Positions 35,512 to 44,028 of a stretch of 64,000 bases of DNA are shown here, in pieces. The DNA is from Spirosoma sordidisoli (GTDB lineage Bacteria > Bacteroidota > Bacteroidia > Cytophagales > Spirosomataceae): assembly GCF_004138325.1 (NCBI RefSeq), contig NZ_SBLB01000012.1:97900-161899 (forward strand), written 5' to 3'. The notes under the pieces are model-generated. The model was given only the letters and a program-made list of their open reading frames with translations, was not told the DNA's origin and searched no databases. Position 1 is the stretch's first letter. Each line of letters starts with the position of its first letter. Made by a program: the position numbers and the translations under genes.

Positions 35512-36805
35512 AGCTTACCAGCATTCGGTAGTAGTCACCCAGCCGGGTCAGGTAGTCCATCTGGGTCATGTTGAGCGTCTCCCAGGCATCGATCACGACA
35601 GGCAGTTCGCCTTTGTTCTGTTCGTAGGCGATTAGCTGTGTGTCGTAGTTCCGGCGCAACGTGGGCAGCACGCGTGTTTCGTAGTTGGCGAGTTGTTGCC
35701 GGAGGCTCCGTAGGTCGGTGAGCATCTGAGCCACCATGCCCTGCGCTTCGTTAAGCATTCCTTCCCGTTGGTAGCGCATCGCCTGGATGTCGGCCTCCAT
35801 GCCCTTGATTTCGGCTTTGTACATCCGCGAGGCCCATGGCACGATAGGGATCGATACCATGCCCATCAGGGTAAACTGAGTCGGCATCATGCCGCTCGGC
35901 CCCGAAAAGGGCTGCATGTGGTCGAACCGTACCCGGAAGTCGGGCCGCCGTTGGGTCCGTTGCGCTTCGATGCCCGCCTGTATACTCAGAATCTGCCGGT
36001 CCATTTGGAGCACATCGGAGCGACGAATAGCCAACTCATCCGTCGACGGGATCGTCGGTACGGGTTCGGTAAGTCGGTACGTCGTGTCGATGCCGAAGAC
36101 TTCGGTCTTGGGCCGGTTCATCAGGGTGTTCAGGCCGATCCGCCGACGAGCAATCTCGGCATCGGTCATGGTCAGCATGTTTTCTAGTTCGGCCAATCGT
36201 CCGTCGGCTTTGTAGATGTTGCCTAAGCTGCCTTGATTGTAGGGGTAGCGGATGTCGGCCAGCTTTTTCATGGTTTGCAGAATGCGCCGGTTTTCCAGCA
36301 CTACCCCCCGCCGTTTGGTCAGCACCAGCCAGTCGAAGAATAACCCTTTGGCATCGGCCCGCAACTGGTTGAGGGTAATACCCCGCCCGGCTTCTTCTAC
36401 GGCGGCTTTCGACTGTTGATAGACCTGATTAGCCCGTTGTTTGACCGGGTTGGGAATGTCCTGCTCGACCGACACCATGCCATAGCCTTTATCCCGGTCT
36501 TCCATAATCATCTGACCCGGATACGGAGCCATGAACGTACCCACACCCACCATCGGGGCCATCCAGCTTCGGGCACCCTCGGCGTAAGCACGGGCGGCTG
36601 CGGCCCGGCTACCGAAGGGGCGCAGCAGGGGGTTCCGCTCGTCGATGCGCAGCAAGATGGTATCCAACGACAGCACCGGTAGTTCCGGGCGCAGGGTGTC
36701 GGGCCGGGGTGCCTGTTGAGCCAATACCGGCCCACCCAGCAACAGGCCGACCAGCAGGGTGCTTGTCAGGAAACCGGTATACAGACCTTGATTAATGCGA
36801 AGCAT
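35489..36805 (-). CDS. TolC-family outer-membrane protein (CusC-like)
   Basis: Outer-membrane channel of 438 residues with a signal peptide (TGFLTSTLLVGLLLGGPVLA then Q). After LSLDTILLRIDERNPLLRPF it shows the helical repeats of the OMF family, including KAAVEEAGRGITLNQLRADA and KGMEADIQAMRYQREG. The region PGQMIMEDRDKGYGMVSVEQ and the HMQPFSGPSGMMPTQ segment are Met-rich, which suits a metal channel. It overlaps the permease C-half gene by 14 bases at its start and the first adaptor at its end, so it is part of the same transcript. Confidence 0.92.
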   Translation of the reverse strand: MLRINQGLYTGFLTSTLLVGLLLGGPVLAQQAPRPDTLRPELPVLSLDTILLRIDERNPLLRPFGSRAAAARAYAEGARSWMAPMVGVGTFMAPYPGQMIMEDRDKGYGMVSVEQDIPNPVKQRANQVYQQSKAAVEEAGRGITLNQLRADAKGLFFDWLVLTKRRGVVLENRRILQTMKKLADIRYPYNQGSLGNIYKADGRLAELENMLTMTDAEIARRRIGLNTLMNRPKTEVFGIDTTYRLTEPVPTIPSTDELAIRRSDVLQMDRQILSIQAGIEAQRTQRRPDFRVRFDHMQPFSGPSGMMPTQFTLMGMVSIPIVPWASRMYKAEIKGMEADIQAMRYQREGMLNEAQGMVAQMLTDLRSLRQQLANYETRVLPTLRRNYDTQLIAYEQNKGELPVVIDAWETLNMTQMDYLTRLGDYYRMLVSYEKELEK

Positions 36806-38735
36806 TGAGTACGTCGAGTTTGCCGAACTTGCGGAGTTCGTATTCTTTCGTCAGTAAAAAGATCAGGGGCGTGACCAGCAGAATGTGCGTCGAGGAGGTC
36901 AGCACGCCCCCAATCATAGGCAACACGATAGGCAGCATGACATCGCTCCCCACACCGTTGGCCCAGAGCACGGGAACCAGCCCGAACAAGGCCACCGATA
37001 CGGTCATGATTTTGGGCCGAAGCCGCTTGGCGGCCCCGTGGATGACGTATTCGCGCAGTTCGTCCCGACTGATGGTTTCGCGGGAGTTGCCCCGTTTGGC
37101 GACCAACTGCTTCATGGCATCGTTGAGGTAAATGACCATCACCACGCCCGTTTCAACGGCAATACCGAAGAGGGCAATGAAGCCCACGGCCACCGCCACC
37201 GACAGGTTCACCCCGTAGAAATACACCATGTATGCCCCGCCGATGAGCGCGAACGGAATGGTGATCAGGCTCAGAAACGCTTCCCGCGCCGAGCCGAAGG
37301 CCAGATAAAGCGACAGGAAAATGACGATCAGCACGACCGGCGCGATGAGGAGCAACGTTTGCTTGCCCCGGATCAGGTTTTCGTACTGCCCGCTCCATTC
37401 CAGAAAATAGCCGTTGGGTAGCCGCAATTCGCGGTTCACTTTGGCAATGGCGGCTTCGACGGTGCTGCCCAGATCCCGGTCGCGCACGTTGAACATGACC
37501 GCTCCCCGCAGCAGCGCATTGTCGGAGGTAATCATGGGTGGTCCATCCTCGAATTTAATGGTGGCCACCGTCGAGAGGGGGATGGTGCCGAAGGCGGGCG
37601 TAGCAATGGGAATGCGCCGAATACGCTCCACGCTGTTGCGGTAATCCTGGGCCAGCCGCACGTTGATCGAAAACCGTCTGCGCCCTTCGATGGTCTGCCC
37701 GATGGGGGCACCCCCGATGGCCGATTCGACGACCTCGTTGACAGCATCGACGCTCAACCCGTAACGGCCCAGGGCCTCGCGGTTTACGTCGACGGTCAGG
37801 TATTTGCCCCCGGTAACGGGTTCGACGTAGAGGTCTTTCACGCCCGGTATGCCTTCGAGCGCGGCCTTCACCTGTTCGGAAACCGTATAGATGCTGTCGA
37901 GCGATTGCCCGTGTACCTTGATGCCCACGTCGGTACGGATGCCGGTCGAGAGCATGTTGATGCGGTTGATGATCGGCTGCGTCCACCCGTTGACGACCCC
38001 CGGAATCTGAAGCTTGGCATCCAATTCGTTGATAAGGTCTTTTTTGGTGAGGCCCGCCCGCCATTGCGCTTTGGGTTTGAGCATGATGATGGTCTCGATC
38101 ATGCTGATGGGCGAATTGTCGGTGGCCGTCGAGGCCCGGCCTGCCTTTCCCAGCACCTTGTCTACTTCCGGCACGGACTTGATGAGCTTGTCCTGCACCT
38201 GCAAAATTCGCTTGGCTTCGGCGTTCGACACGTCGGGCAGGGTGACGGGCATGAACAGGATGCTTTGCTCATCGAGGGGGGGCATAAATTCCGACCCCAG
38301 ACTCAGCAGCATGGGTACGCTGATGGCTAAAGCCAGTAGGTTGATGCCGAGGGTCGTTTTCGGCCAACGCATCACCCAGCGGATCAGAGGTTCGTAAATA
38401 CGTTCGAGAAACCGGTTGATGGGATTAGCGTGGTCGTCCTTGAAGCGGCCTTTCATGAACAGCGAGAGCATCACCGGAGCCAGCGTAATGACCAGCACGG
38501 CATCGACCAGCAGAATAAACGTCTTGGTCCAGGCCAGCGGGTGAAACAGCTTGCCTTCCTGCCCCGTCAGCAGAAACACGGGCAAAAACGAGGTAATGAT
38601 GATGACGGTCGAATAGAACACACCCCGCGATACCTGTACGCTGGATTTTTCGATGATCGCCAGTCGCTCTTCCTCCGGTATCTCGATGTAGTTCTTAGGG
38701 CCGAAGCCCAACGCTCGTTTTATCGTTTTCCACAT
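36792..38735 (-). CDS. RND permease, C-terminal part of a split CusA-like protein
   Basis: Protein of 647 residues that corresponds to TM5 to TM12 of a heavy-metal RND permease. It starts MWKTIKRALGFGPK, then IEKSSVQVSRGVFYSTVIII and FLPVFLLTGQEGKLF (the TM5-TM6 region). The periplasmic second half includes NRINMLSTGIRTDVGIKV and RYGLSVDAV. The TM10 motif GIAVETGVVMVIYLNDA is intact. Compared from memory with E. coli CusA, only the first of three copper-binding Met positions is kept (Leu and Ala replace the others), so Cu/Ag specificity is doubtful. The N-terminal half is the separate gene at 39356-40747, with a methyltransferase gene between. Both halves lie on one strand in overlapping or closely spaced genes and together cover the full permease. 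Confidence 0.92.
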   Translation of the reverse strand: MWKTIKRALGFGPKNYIEIPEEERLAIIEKSSVQVSRGVFYSTVIIITSFLPVFLLTGQEGKLFHPLAWTKTFILLVDAVLVITLAPVMLSLFMKGRFKDDHANPINRFLERIYEPLIRWVMRWPKTTLGINLLALAISVPMLLSLGSEFMPPLDEQSILFMPVTLPDVSNAEAKRILQVQDKLIKSVPEVDKVLGKAGRASTATDNSPISMIETIIMLKPKAQWRAGLTKKDLINELDAKLQIPGVVNGWTQPIINRINMLSTGIRTDVGIKVHGQSLDSIYTVSEQVKAALEGIPGVKDLYVEPVTGGKYLTVDVNREALGRYGLSVDAVNEVVESAIGGAPIGQTIEGRRRFSINVRLAQDYRNSVERIRRIPIATPAFGTIPLSTVATIKFEDGPPMITSDNALLRGAVMFNVRDRDLGSTVEAAIAKVNRELRLPNGYFLEWSGQYENLIRGKQTLLLIAPVVLIVIFLSLYLAFGSAREAFLSLITIPFALIGGAYMVYFYGVNLSVAVAVGFIALFGIAVETGVVMVIYLNDAMKQLVAKRGNSRETISRDELREYVIHGAAKRLRPKIMTVSVALFGLVPVLWANGVGSDVMLPIVLPMIGGVLTSSTHILLVTPLIFLLTKEYELRKFGKLDVLNASH

Positions 38736-38745
38736 GGTTTCCTTA

Positions 38746-39375
38746 TCAGTTAAGCCCTGATCGCTGAAACGAGCAGAACAAAAAGTTCTGGCTAGTCTGG
38801 AAAGGCGTGATATGATCTTCGGTGATGCATCGGATCTTCCGAAACCCCCTGAGCAGCTCGTTAGTCAGGGTTTGTTCGCTGTAGCGTCGCACTGGTAAAC
38901 CGCTACATTTTTCTGGACCGGATTCGGAGAAGGTGCCGATGGTTACGTATCCGTTCGGGACTACGCCCAGGCGGGCCGTTGCCAGATACCGACTGATTTG
39001 GTCGGCGGTGTTCATGAAGTGGAAAGCCGCCCGGTCATGCCAAAAGTCGAAAAGGCTTTTCGGCCTGTACTCCGTGATGTCGCTGACAATCCACTCAACC
39101 CGATCTGCCCGGTTGCCCAATCGCTTTTTAGCCCGGCTCAGGGCCGCTTCACTGATATCCAGCACACTAATGTGCTCGTAGCCTTCGTCTAACAGGAAGT
39201 CCACCAGATGGCTGTCACCCCCGCCAATGTCGATGATGCGAGCTGACTTGGGTAGTTGAGCCTGCTGGATAAATGCCAGCGAGGTAGCCGGAATAATCTG
39301 CGTCCAGCTAACTTGATCGGCTTGCTTGGTTTGGTAGATAGCCTCCCAGTGCTTTTTAGGTACGTTCGTTTCCAT
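38746..39375 (-). CDS. Class I SAM-dependent methyltransferase between the permease halves
   Basis: Soluble protein of 209 residues. The start at 39375 gives METNVPKKHWEAIYQTK; a start at 39417 would add 14 residues without a domain. Motif I is IIDIGGGDS (47-55), the Asp of motif II lies in VLDIS, and later regions include WHDRAAFHF and SGPEKCSGL (152-160). These are typical of small Rossmann-fold methyltransferases known from flavobacterial and cytophagal genomes. The substrate is unknown. It overlaps the N-half permease gene by 20 bases, and its stop is 10 bases before the C-half start, so expression is probably coupled to both. No domain suggests a membrane association. Confidence 0.9.
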   Translation of the reverse strand: METNVPKKHWEAIYQTKQADQVSWTQIIPATSLAFIQQAQLPKSARIIDIGGGDSHLVDFLLDEGYEHISVLDISEAALSRAKKRLGNRADRVEWIVSDITEYRPKSLFDFWHDRAAFHFMNTADQISRYLATARLGVVPNGYVTIGTFSESGPEKCSGLPVRRYSEQTLTNELLRGFRKIRCITEDHITPFQTSQNFLFCSFQRSGLN

Positions 39376-40747
39376 TCGATCTGGTAGATTGGGGGGCAGG
39401 TTGGCGGGCTTGCCCATTTAGTTTGGGTTGACTTGCGTGCGTTGCCTGACCTGTCAATGGTTGGCTATCCCGCTGGGCGGTCAGTTCAGCCTGCCGGATC
39501 GCCAGATTTTTATAGGCGTTTTCGGCCATGATGATGCCGTTATCGACAATGACCCCGATGGCCAAGGCAATACCGGTAAGCGACATGATGTTGGAGGAAA
39601 TGTCGAAGGCGTTGAGCAGGATAAAGCTGGTGGCGATGGTGATCGGTATCTGAATGATGATGCTGATGGCCGACCGCCAGTGTAGCAGAAACAGGATGAC
39701 AACCAGCGAGACGACGATCATTTCTTCGACCAGGGTGTGGCTGATGGAAGCCACCGATTCCTGAATCAGGCCGCTCCGATCATAGACGATGTTGAACTTG
39801 ACCCCTTCGGGTAACCCACGAGCTACCTCTTCCATCTTTTTCTTGACGTTGGTAATAACCTCGTCGGCGTTTTCGCCGTAGCGCATCACGACGATGCCCC
39901 CGACGGCTTCCCCCGCCCCGTTCAGATCGAAAATACCCAACCGCGTTTCCCCTGTCATTTGTACCGTCGCTACGTCGGCTACCCGCACGGGAACGCTGCT
40001 TAGGGTTTTAAGCGGAATGCTTTGAATCTGCTCGACGGATTGCAGATAGCCTGTCGTCTTGATGATGTAGCCGATACCGCTCAACTCGAACTTGCGGCCC
40101 CCGGCTTCGTTGTTGTTGGCCCGAATCGCGCCGATGACCTGGGGTACCGACAGCCCGTAGTACGTCAGCTTGTTGGGGTCGAGCGTGACCTGGTATTGCT
40201 TCTGGAAACCGCCGAATGAGGCTATCTCCGCCACGCCGGGTACGTTCTGAAGGCCGAATTTGACGTACCAGTCCTGCACCGCCCGCTGCTCACCCAAATC
40301 CATGCCCGGCGCATCGAGCGTGTACCAGAGAATGTGGCCTACCCCCGTACCATCGGGGCCGAGCGTGGGCGATACGCCACCGGGCAGCAGCCGGGCCGCG
40401 TAGTTCAATCGTTCGAGCACCCGTTCTCTGGCCCAGTACACGTCCGTATCGTCGTTGAAGATGACGTAGACGAAGCTCATGCCGAACATCGACGTACCCC
40501 GGACGTACTTCACCTGCGGCAGGCCCTGAAGATTCGTCACGAGTGGATACGTGATCTGGTCCTCGATGATCTGAGGAGATCGCCCCATCCATTCGGTAAA
40601 GACGATGACCTGATTTTCCGACAGGTCGGGGATGGCATCGATCTTACTGGTCCGCACTGAATAGATGCCCCAGGCGAACAGCCCCCCCGCCACCAGCAAC
40701 ACCAGAAACCGGTTCTGGAGTGAGAATTTAATGAGCCTCTCAATCAT
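39356..40747 (-). CDS. RND permease, N-terminal part of a split CusA-like protein
   Basis: Protein of 463 residues covering TM1 to TM4 of a heavy-metal RND permease. It begins MIERLIKFSLQNRFLVLL, then IDAIPDLSENQVIV (the family's DALPDLS-like motif), YWARERVLERLN and GPDGTGVGHILWYTLD. TM4 ends IALAIGVIVDNGIIMAEN with the proton-relay Asp402. The gene then stops after a 50-residue hydrophilic tail rich in Gln, Pro and Ser (ending GNERT), exactly where the cytoplasmic TM4-TM5 loop should be. The downstream gene at 36792 starts with the next helix. No frameshift is needed to explain this: each half has its own start and stop, with the methyltransferase gene between. The HMA-AraC gene stops three bases before the start. 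Confidence 0.92.
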   Translation of the reverse strand: MIERLIKFSLQNRFLVLLVAGGLFAWGIYSVRTSKIDAIPDLSENQVIVFTEWMGRSPQIIEDQITYPLVTNLQGLPQVKYVRGTSMFGMSFVYVIFNDDTDVYWARERVLERLNYAARLLPGGVSPTLGPDGTGVGHILWYTLDAPGMDLGEQRAVQDWYVKFGLQNVPGVAEIASFGGFQKQYQVTLDPNKLTYYGLSVPQVIGAIRANNNEAGGRKFELSGIGYIIKTTGYLQSVEQIQSIPLKTLSSVPVRVADVATVQMTGETRLGIFDLNGAGEAVGGIVVMRYGENADEVITNVKKKMEEVARGLPEGVKFNIVYDRSGLIQESVASISHTLVEEMIVVSLVVILFLLHWRSAISIIIQIPITIATSFILLNAFDISSNIMSLTGIALAIGVIVDNGIIMAENAYKNLAIRQAELTAQRDSQPLTGQATHASQPKLNGQARQPAPQSTRSNGNERT

Positions 40748-40749
40748 AG

Positions 40750-41316
40750 TTAGATCCAGTCTAAAGGGTTTCGATCCGAGGCCGTCTGACTCCGGTAAGC
40801 GGCTGGTGTCAGGCCCGTGATCTGCTTGAACTGGTTGGTCAGGTAAGCGGTGCTGCTGTAACCCAGCGTTTGGGCGATGTCGCTGATTGACAGTTCGTTG
40901 TAGCTGAGTAGCTCCTTGGCCCGCTCGACGCGCTGAAGAATCCAGAACTTTTCAATCGTCAGGTGTTCCGTCGTCGAAAATAAATGGCTCAGGTGGGGAT
41001 AGTCCATCCCAATTTCGTCAGCCAGGTAATCCGACAGGGTAGTTCGTAGCTGGGCGGCCTCACCACGCTGAATGAGCGACCTAATCAACGTTTTGACCTG
41101 ATTGACCAGGCGGGCATTTCGCTCGGAGAGCAGCTCGAAGCCCTTTGTGGTCAGCCCATCGGCGATGGCCGTCAGGTCGATAACCGCCCCTTCGACCCGC
41201 GCCCGGCCCAGCTCAATGTGATGTACCTGATAGCCTTGTCGCTCAAGCTCCTGCTGCACGGCCCAGATGCAGCGGCTACACACCATATTTTTGATTGCTA
41301 ATTCCTGAACTGCCAT
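40750..41316 (-). CDS. Second AraC-type regulator with an N-terminal HMA-like domain
   Basis: Regulator of 188 residues with the same layout as the protein at 26461-27069. The start at 41316 gives MAVQELAIKNMVCSRC, with the metal pair Cys13 and Cys16 in NMVCSRC. An HMA-like fold runs to about residue 65 (HHIELGRARVEG, then a helix and GFELLSE). A helical linker follows, then the AraC double helix-turn-helix (ELSISDIAQTLGYSSTAYLTNQ and LTPAAYRSQ). The stop is two bases from the permease start, so it is the first gene of the efflux operon and likely its metal sensor and autoregulator. The cupin of classic AraC proteins is missing. Confidence 0.9.
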   Translation of the reverse strand: MAVQELAIKNMVCSRCIWAVQQELERQGYQVHHIELGRARVEGAVIDLTAIADGLTTKGFELLSERNARLVNQVKTLIRSLIQRGEAAQLRTTLSDYLADEIGMDYPHLSHLFSTTEHLTIEKFWILQRVERAKELLSYNELSISDIAQTLGYSSTAYLTNQFKQITGLTPAAYRSQTASDRNPLDWI

Positions 41317-41341
41317 TACGTACCGCGTTAAGTGCCTCACT

Positions 41342-41369
41342 CAGGTGGCCCCAACAGCGGAGCCACCTG
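41342..41369. promoter_or_regulatory. Hairpin between the DUF3347 gene and the HMA-AraC gene
   Basis: CAGGTGGC pairs with GCCACCTG (8 base pairs, 12-base loop) in the 63-base gap. There is no T-run, so it is not a standard terminator. It could tune downstream expression or be an operator. Confidence 0.35.
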
Positions 41370-41379
41370 TACTCCTCAG

Positions 41380-41865
41380 CTACCGGATTTCTTCCTTCAC
41401 CGAACCGCACTTGAGCATCTTGTCGCCGTAATAGGGATTGCGAACTTCCTTTTTGTCACTGAGCCACGAGGCTCCCTTTCCCTCAGCCGCCATCGGACAG
41501 AACTGCACGTAGGTCGGAGCGGTCTTCGGCTTGGTTGCCTTGGCCAAGGCGATCATGCTTGTCGATAAGTCCTCAAACTGTTCGCGTTGCACGGCTACGT
41601 CGGTGGTCTTGGTCATGGCCGTTGCCCTTAGTTTAGCATCAGAAAGAGCCTTCTTATCTGCCGTAGACAGGGTATTGACCTCTACCTTACCCAGCGCAGC
41701 AACCAGCTTGACTGCATTTTGCTTGGCCTTTGGTGCGTCTGTGGCAACCAGTGCGTCTTTTACCTGATAATAGGCCGTGAGAGCTGGGGTTGTGGTTTGG
41801 GCCGAAACGACGAGTGAGCTGATTGACAGGCCCAGGGCCACGATGGTTTTCTGAATTGGTTTCAT
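41380..41865 (-). CDS. Periplasmic DUF3347 protein
   Basis: Secreted protein of 161 residues (signal IVALGLSISSLVVSAQ). A single DUF3347 domain starts with LTAYYQVKDALVATD and ends with FCPMAAEGKGASWLSDKKEV and YGDKMLKCGSVKEEI. It matches the C-terminal domain of the adaptor at 32267 in both its middle helices and its Cys-Met motifs, so the domain occurs here both free and fused. The conserved FCPMA and LKCG Cys residues suggest metal handling, but the family has no assigned activity that I can name. The start was placed at 41865 to give the signal peptide. It precedes the regulator gene on the same strand. Confidence 0.87.
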   Translation of the reverse strand: MKPIQKTIVALGLSISSLVVSAQTTTPALTAYYQVKDALVATDAPKAKQNAVKLVAALGKVEVNTLSTADKKALSDAKLRATAMTKTTDVAVQREQFEDLSTSMIALAKATKPKTAPTYVQFCPMAAEGKGASWLSDKKEVRNPYYGDKMLKCGSVKEEIR

Positions 41866-41888
41866 CGATTGTGATTCGTTTTCGTTGA

Positions 41889-42758
41889 CTAAAGCTTCTT
41901 TTCCCACTCAGCAATGAGTCGGTTGTTCAGGGTTACGTAATCCGTAAACTTCTCCTGTTGCGCAGCCGCAGCCGATTGGCGAGCGGCTGCAATGGCTCCT
42001 TTGTAGTCGCCGGAGCGGGCCAACAACTTCGCTTGCAGGTGCAGGTAGTTGAAGGCTGGTTTCAGGGCTACGGCTTTTGTCGCCCAGGCTAACGCTTGTT
42101 TCGTATCCTTCTCGTTGTCGAAGTAGTACAGGGCTGCCTGGTAATACAGACCGGGTTTGTCTTCTTTTTTGCCGTTGATCCGCTCCAGGATCTCCGCCGT
42201 GATCCGCTCGTCGGCATTGCTGACGATGGGAAAATGCACCGACGTGTTGGCCCAGTTTAGGTAAATCATTCCCCGATTGCGGACCAGATCCTGCACCTCG
42301 ATGGTGAAGGATTCGTAGAAGCGAGTTGAGGTGTCGGGCTTGACCGTGAAGCGCAGAACATCGTTCTTTTCGTCGTACCCATCCAATCCGTGACCACCTA
42401 CGTGCTTGTTGAGGATGATGGTCCACTCGCTACGAGTGGGAATCGTAAACAGCGAGTAGCTGCCTGCGGGAACCGGTTTGCCAGCCAATACCACCGGGTC
42501 AGTAGTCTTGAGAATGGTTGCGTCTGAGGCTCCCGTCCGCCAGAGTTGACCGAAGGGAACCAGTCCGCCGAAGACGATACGGCCCTTTACTGCCGGTCGC
42601 GAATAGGTGATCGTCAGGTCGGTAAAACCGATTTTCTGCTGAATGGTAGCGGGCGGGCTAGGTTCGGGCAGGCTCAACTGCGCCTGAACAGGCCCGGCAA
42701 GGGCCAACAAACCAACCTCTACCATAAGCCGACAAAATGTGTTTCGTTGATTGCTCAT
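41889..42758 (-). CDS. Secreted DUF2911 protein
   Basis: Protein of 289 residues with a signal peptide ending GPVQAQ. The DUF2911 domain spans about residues 35-170 with ITYSRPAVKGRIVFG, LVPFGQLWRTGASDAT, PAGSYSLFTIP and WTIILNKH. A TPR-like helical C-terminus follows at about 200-285 (AALYYFDNEKDTKQALAWAT, KLLARSGDYKGAIAAA). The family is common and secreted in Bacteroidetes, with no known reaction. It lies 23 bases upstream of DUF3347 and 13 bases after the beta-propeller gene, so the three probably share a transcript. Confidence 0.87.
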   Translation of the reverse strand: MSNQRNTFCRLMVEVGLLALAGPVQAQLSLPEPSPPATIQQKIGFTDLTITYSRPAVKGRIVFGGLVPFGQLWRTGASDATILKTTDPVVLAGKPVPAGSYSLFTIPTRSEWTIILNKHVGGHGLDGYDEKNDVLRFTVKPDTSTRFYESFTIEVQDLVRNRGMIYLNWANTSVHFPIVSNADERITAEILERINGKKEDKPGLYYQAALYYFDNEKDTKQALAWATKAVALKPAFNYLHLQAKLLARSGDYKGAIAAARQSAAAAQQEKFTDYVTLNNRLIAEWEKKL

Positions 42759-42770
42759 GATGGAATACTA

Positions 42771-43850
42771 TTATTGTTTGAGGACAATGCCATTGGGCTT
42801 CTTACCCACGGCGATGTCTTTGACCTTCGTGCGATTTTTGACATCAACCACCGATACGGTAGCCGCCCCCTGATTGGTGACGTAGGCCGTCAAGCCGTCC
42901 TTGGCGAACGCAATGGCGTGGGCATCCAGGCCCGTCTGTATCTCGCCCATCTTCATCCAGGCATTGTTCATGCGCTCGAAGACGACGACTTTGTTGCCCG
43001 TGCCGGCCTGACTAACCCACAGTTCATTCCGCACCCCATTGTAGGCTGCGTAGCCGGGGGTGAATCCCAGCGGCACCGTTTCCACGACCGACAGGGTCGC
43101 CACGTCAATGACACTGATGCTTTTTCCCTTCTCGTTATCGACGTACATCTTCCCGTCGCTGCCCGGCCACGCGCCCACCGGATCGTCGCCTACCGGGATT
43201 GTCTTCACGACGGACTTGTCGCTGACCCGGATCACCGTAACGGTGTTGCTCATACCGTTGGCGACAAACGCGTACTGGCCGTTGGTAGTCATGGTGACCT
43301 CGGCGGGTTCCATACCGACGGCTATCGTCTTTTTCAAGGCCGTCGTGCCCGCGTCATACACCAACACTTTACCCGCGTCGTCCATCTGCGAGGTCCATAG
43401 TTCCGTGCCATCGGGCGAAAACACGGCGTTGTGGTTCATCACCGGTGTTTGCTGATTCTGAGTCGTGGCCCCTGTCTTGGCATCCAGTACGACGACCCGG
43501 CCAGCCATGCCCGTCGTACCGCCCGTATGCCCGGCACTCAGGTCCATTCCCGGTACGCCCACGCCGAGCTTGGTACCGTCCGGGGAGAGGTAGATATGGT
43601 GCGGCCACATGATCATCGTGCCGTTCATATTCATGCCCGGCATGGAGGCATCACCGAACGAAATGGTCTCCTTCACTTGCTGGCTGACCAGGTCGATGAC
43701 GGATACACTATTTCCTTCCGCATTGACGACATAAGCCGCTGGGTACGTAATGTTGAGGGCAGGTTGCATGTCGGTCATGTGGTTCATGTTCATGCAGCCA
43801 GACAGGACAAAAAGGGGCAGCGTAGCCGCCCAGGTGGACCGGTTTTTCAT
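42771..43850 (-). CDS. YncE-like beta-propeller lipoprotein
   Basis: Lipoprotein of 359 residues. The start at 43850 gives a lipobox FVLSGC (Cys19), followed by a Met/His cluster (MNMNHMTDMQ) that could bind copper. The rest is a seven-bladed beta-propeller of YncE/NHL type with repeated VIDL/TVIRVSD/SVVDV strand units (for example GNSVSVIDLVSQ, NTVTVIRVSDKSVV, AATVSVVDVKNRTKV). A Met-rich loop lies in the first blade (DASMPGMNMNGTMIMWPHH). Such propellers with YVVN repeats are seen near metal genes. Function is unknown. It is separated by 178 bases from the small Cys-rich gene upstream. Confidence 0.85.
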   Translation of the reverse strand: MKNRSTWAATLPLFVLSGCMNMNHMTDMQPALNITYPAAYVVNAEGNSVSVIDLVSQQVKETISFGDASMPGMNMNGTMIMWPHHIYLSPDGTKLGVGVPGMDLSAGHTGGTTGMAGRVVVLDAKTGATTQNQQTPVMNHNAVFSPDGTELWTSQMDDAGKVLVYDAGTTALKKTIAVGMEPAEVTMTTNGQYAFVANGMSNTVTVIRVSDKSVVKTIPVGDDPVGAWPGSDGKMYVDNEKGKSISVIDVATLSVVETVPLGFTPGYAAYNGVRNELWVSQAGTGNKVVVFERMNNAWMKMGEIQTGLDAHAIAFAKDGLTAYVTNQGAATVSVVDVKNRTKVKDIAVGKKPNGIVLKQ

Positions 43851-44028
43851 GGTCGAACGGGGTTTGTTAACGAGAAAATAGCAGGGAACACACGGCCCGA
43901 AAGGCCAGCGGATGACAGCACACAAAGGCTGTTGCACAGACAGTATGTCGAAAAGGGGACAAACGCCGATTGCCCGCTAACACGAGGGCAATAGCCCCAG
44001 TTAGCGAGTCAACAGGCAGAGCAGTGGC

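Noticed and set aside
38735..39375. Frameshift or assembly error as the cause of the split permease.
   Set aside because: Each half has its own start and stop and a complete, conserved methyltransferase gene fills the gap, so a simple error does not explain it; a read check would still be useful.
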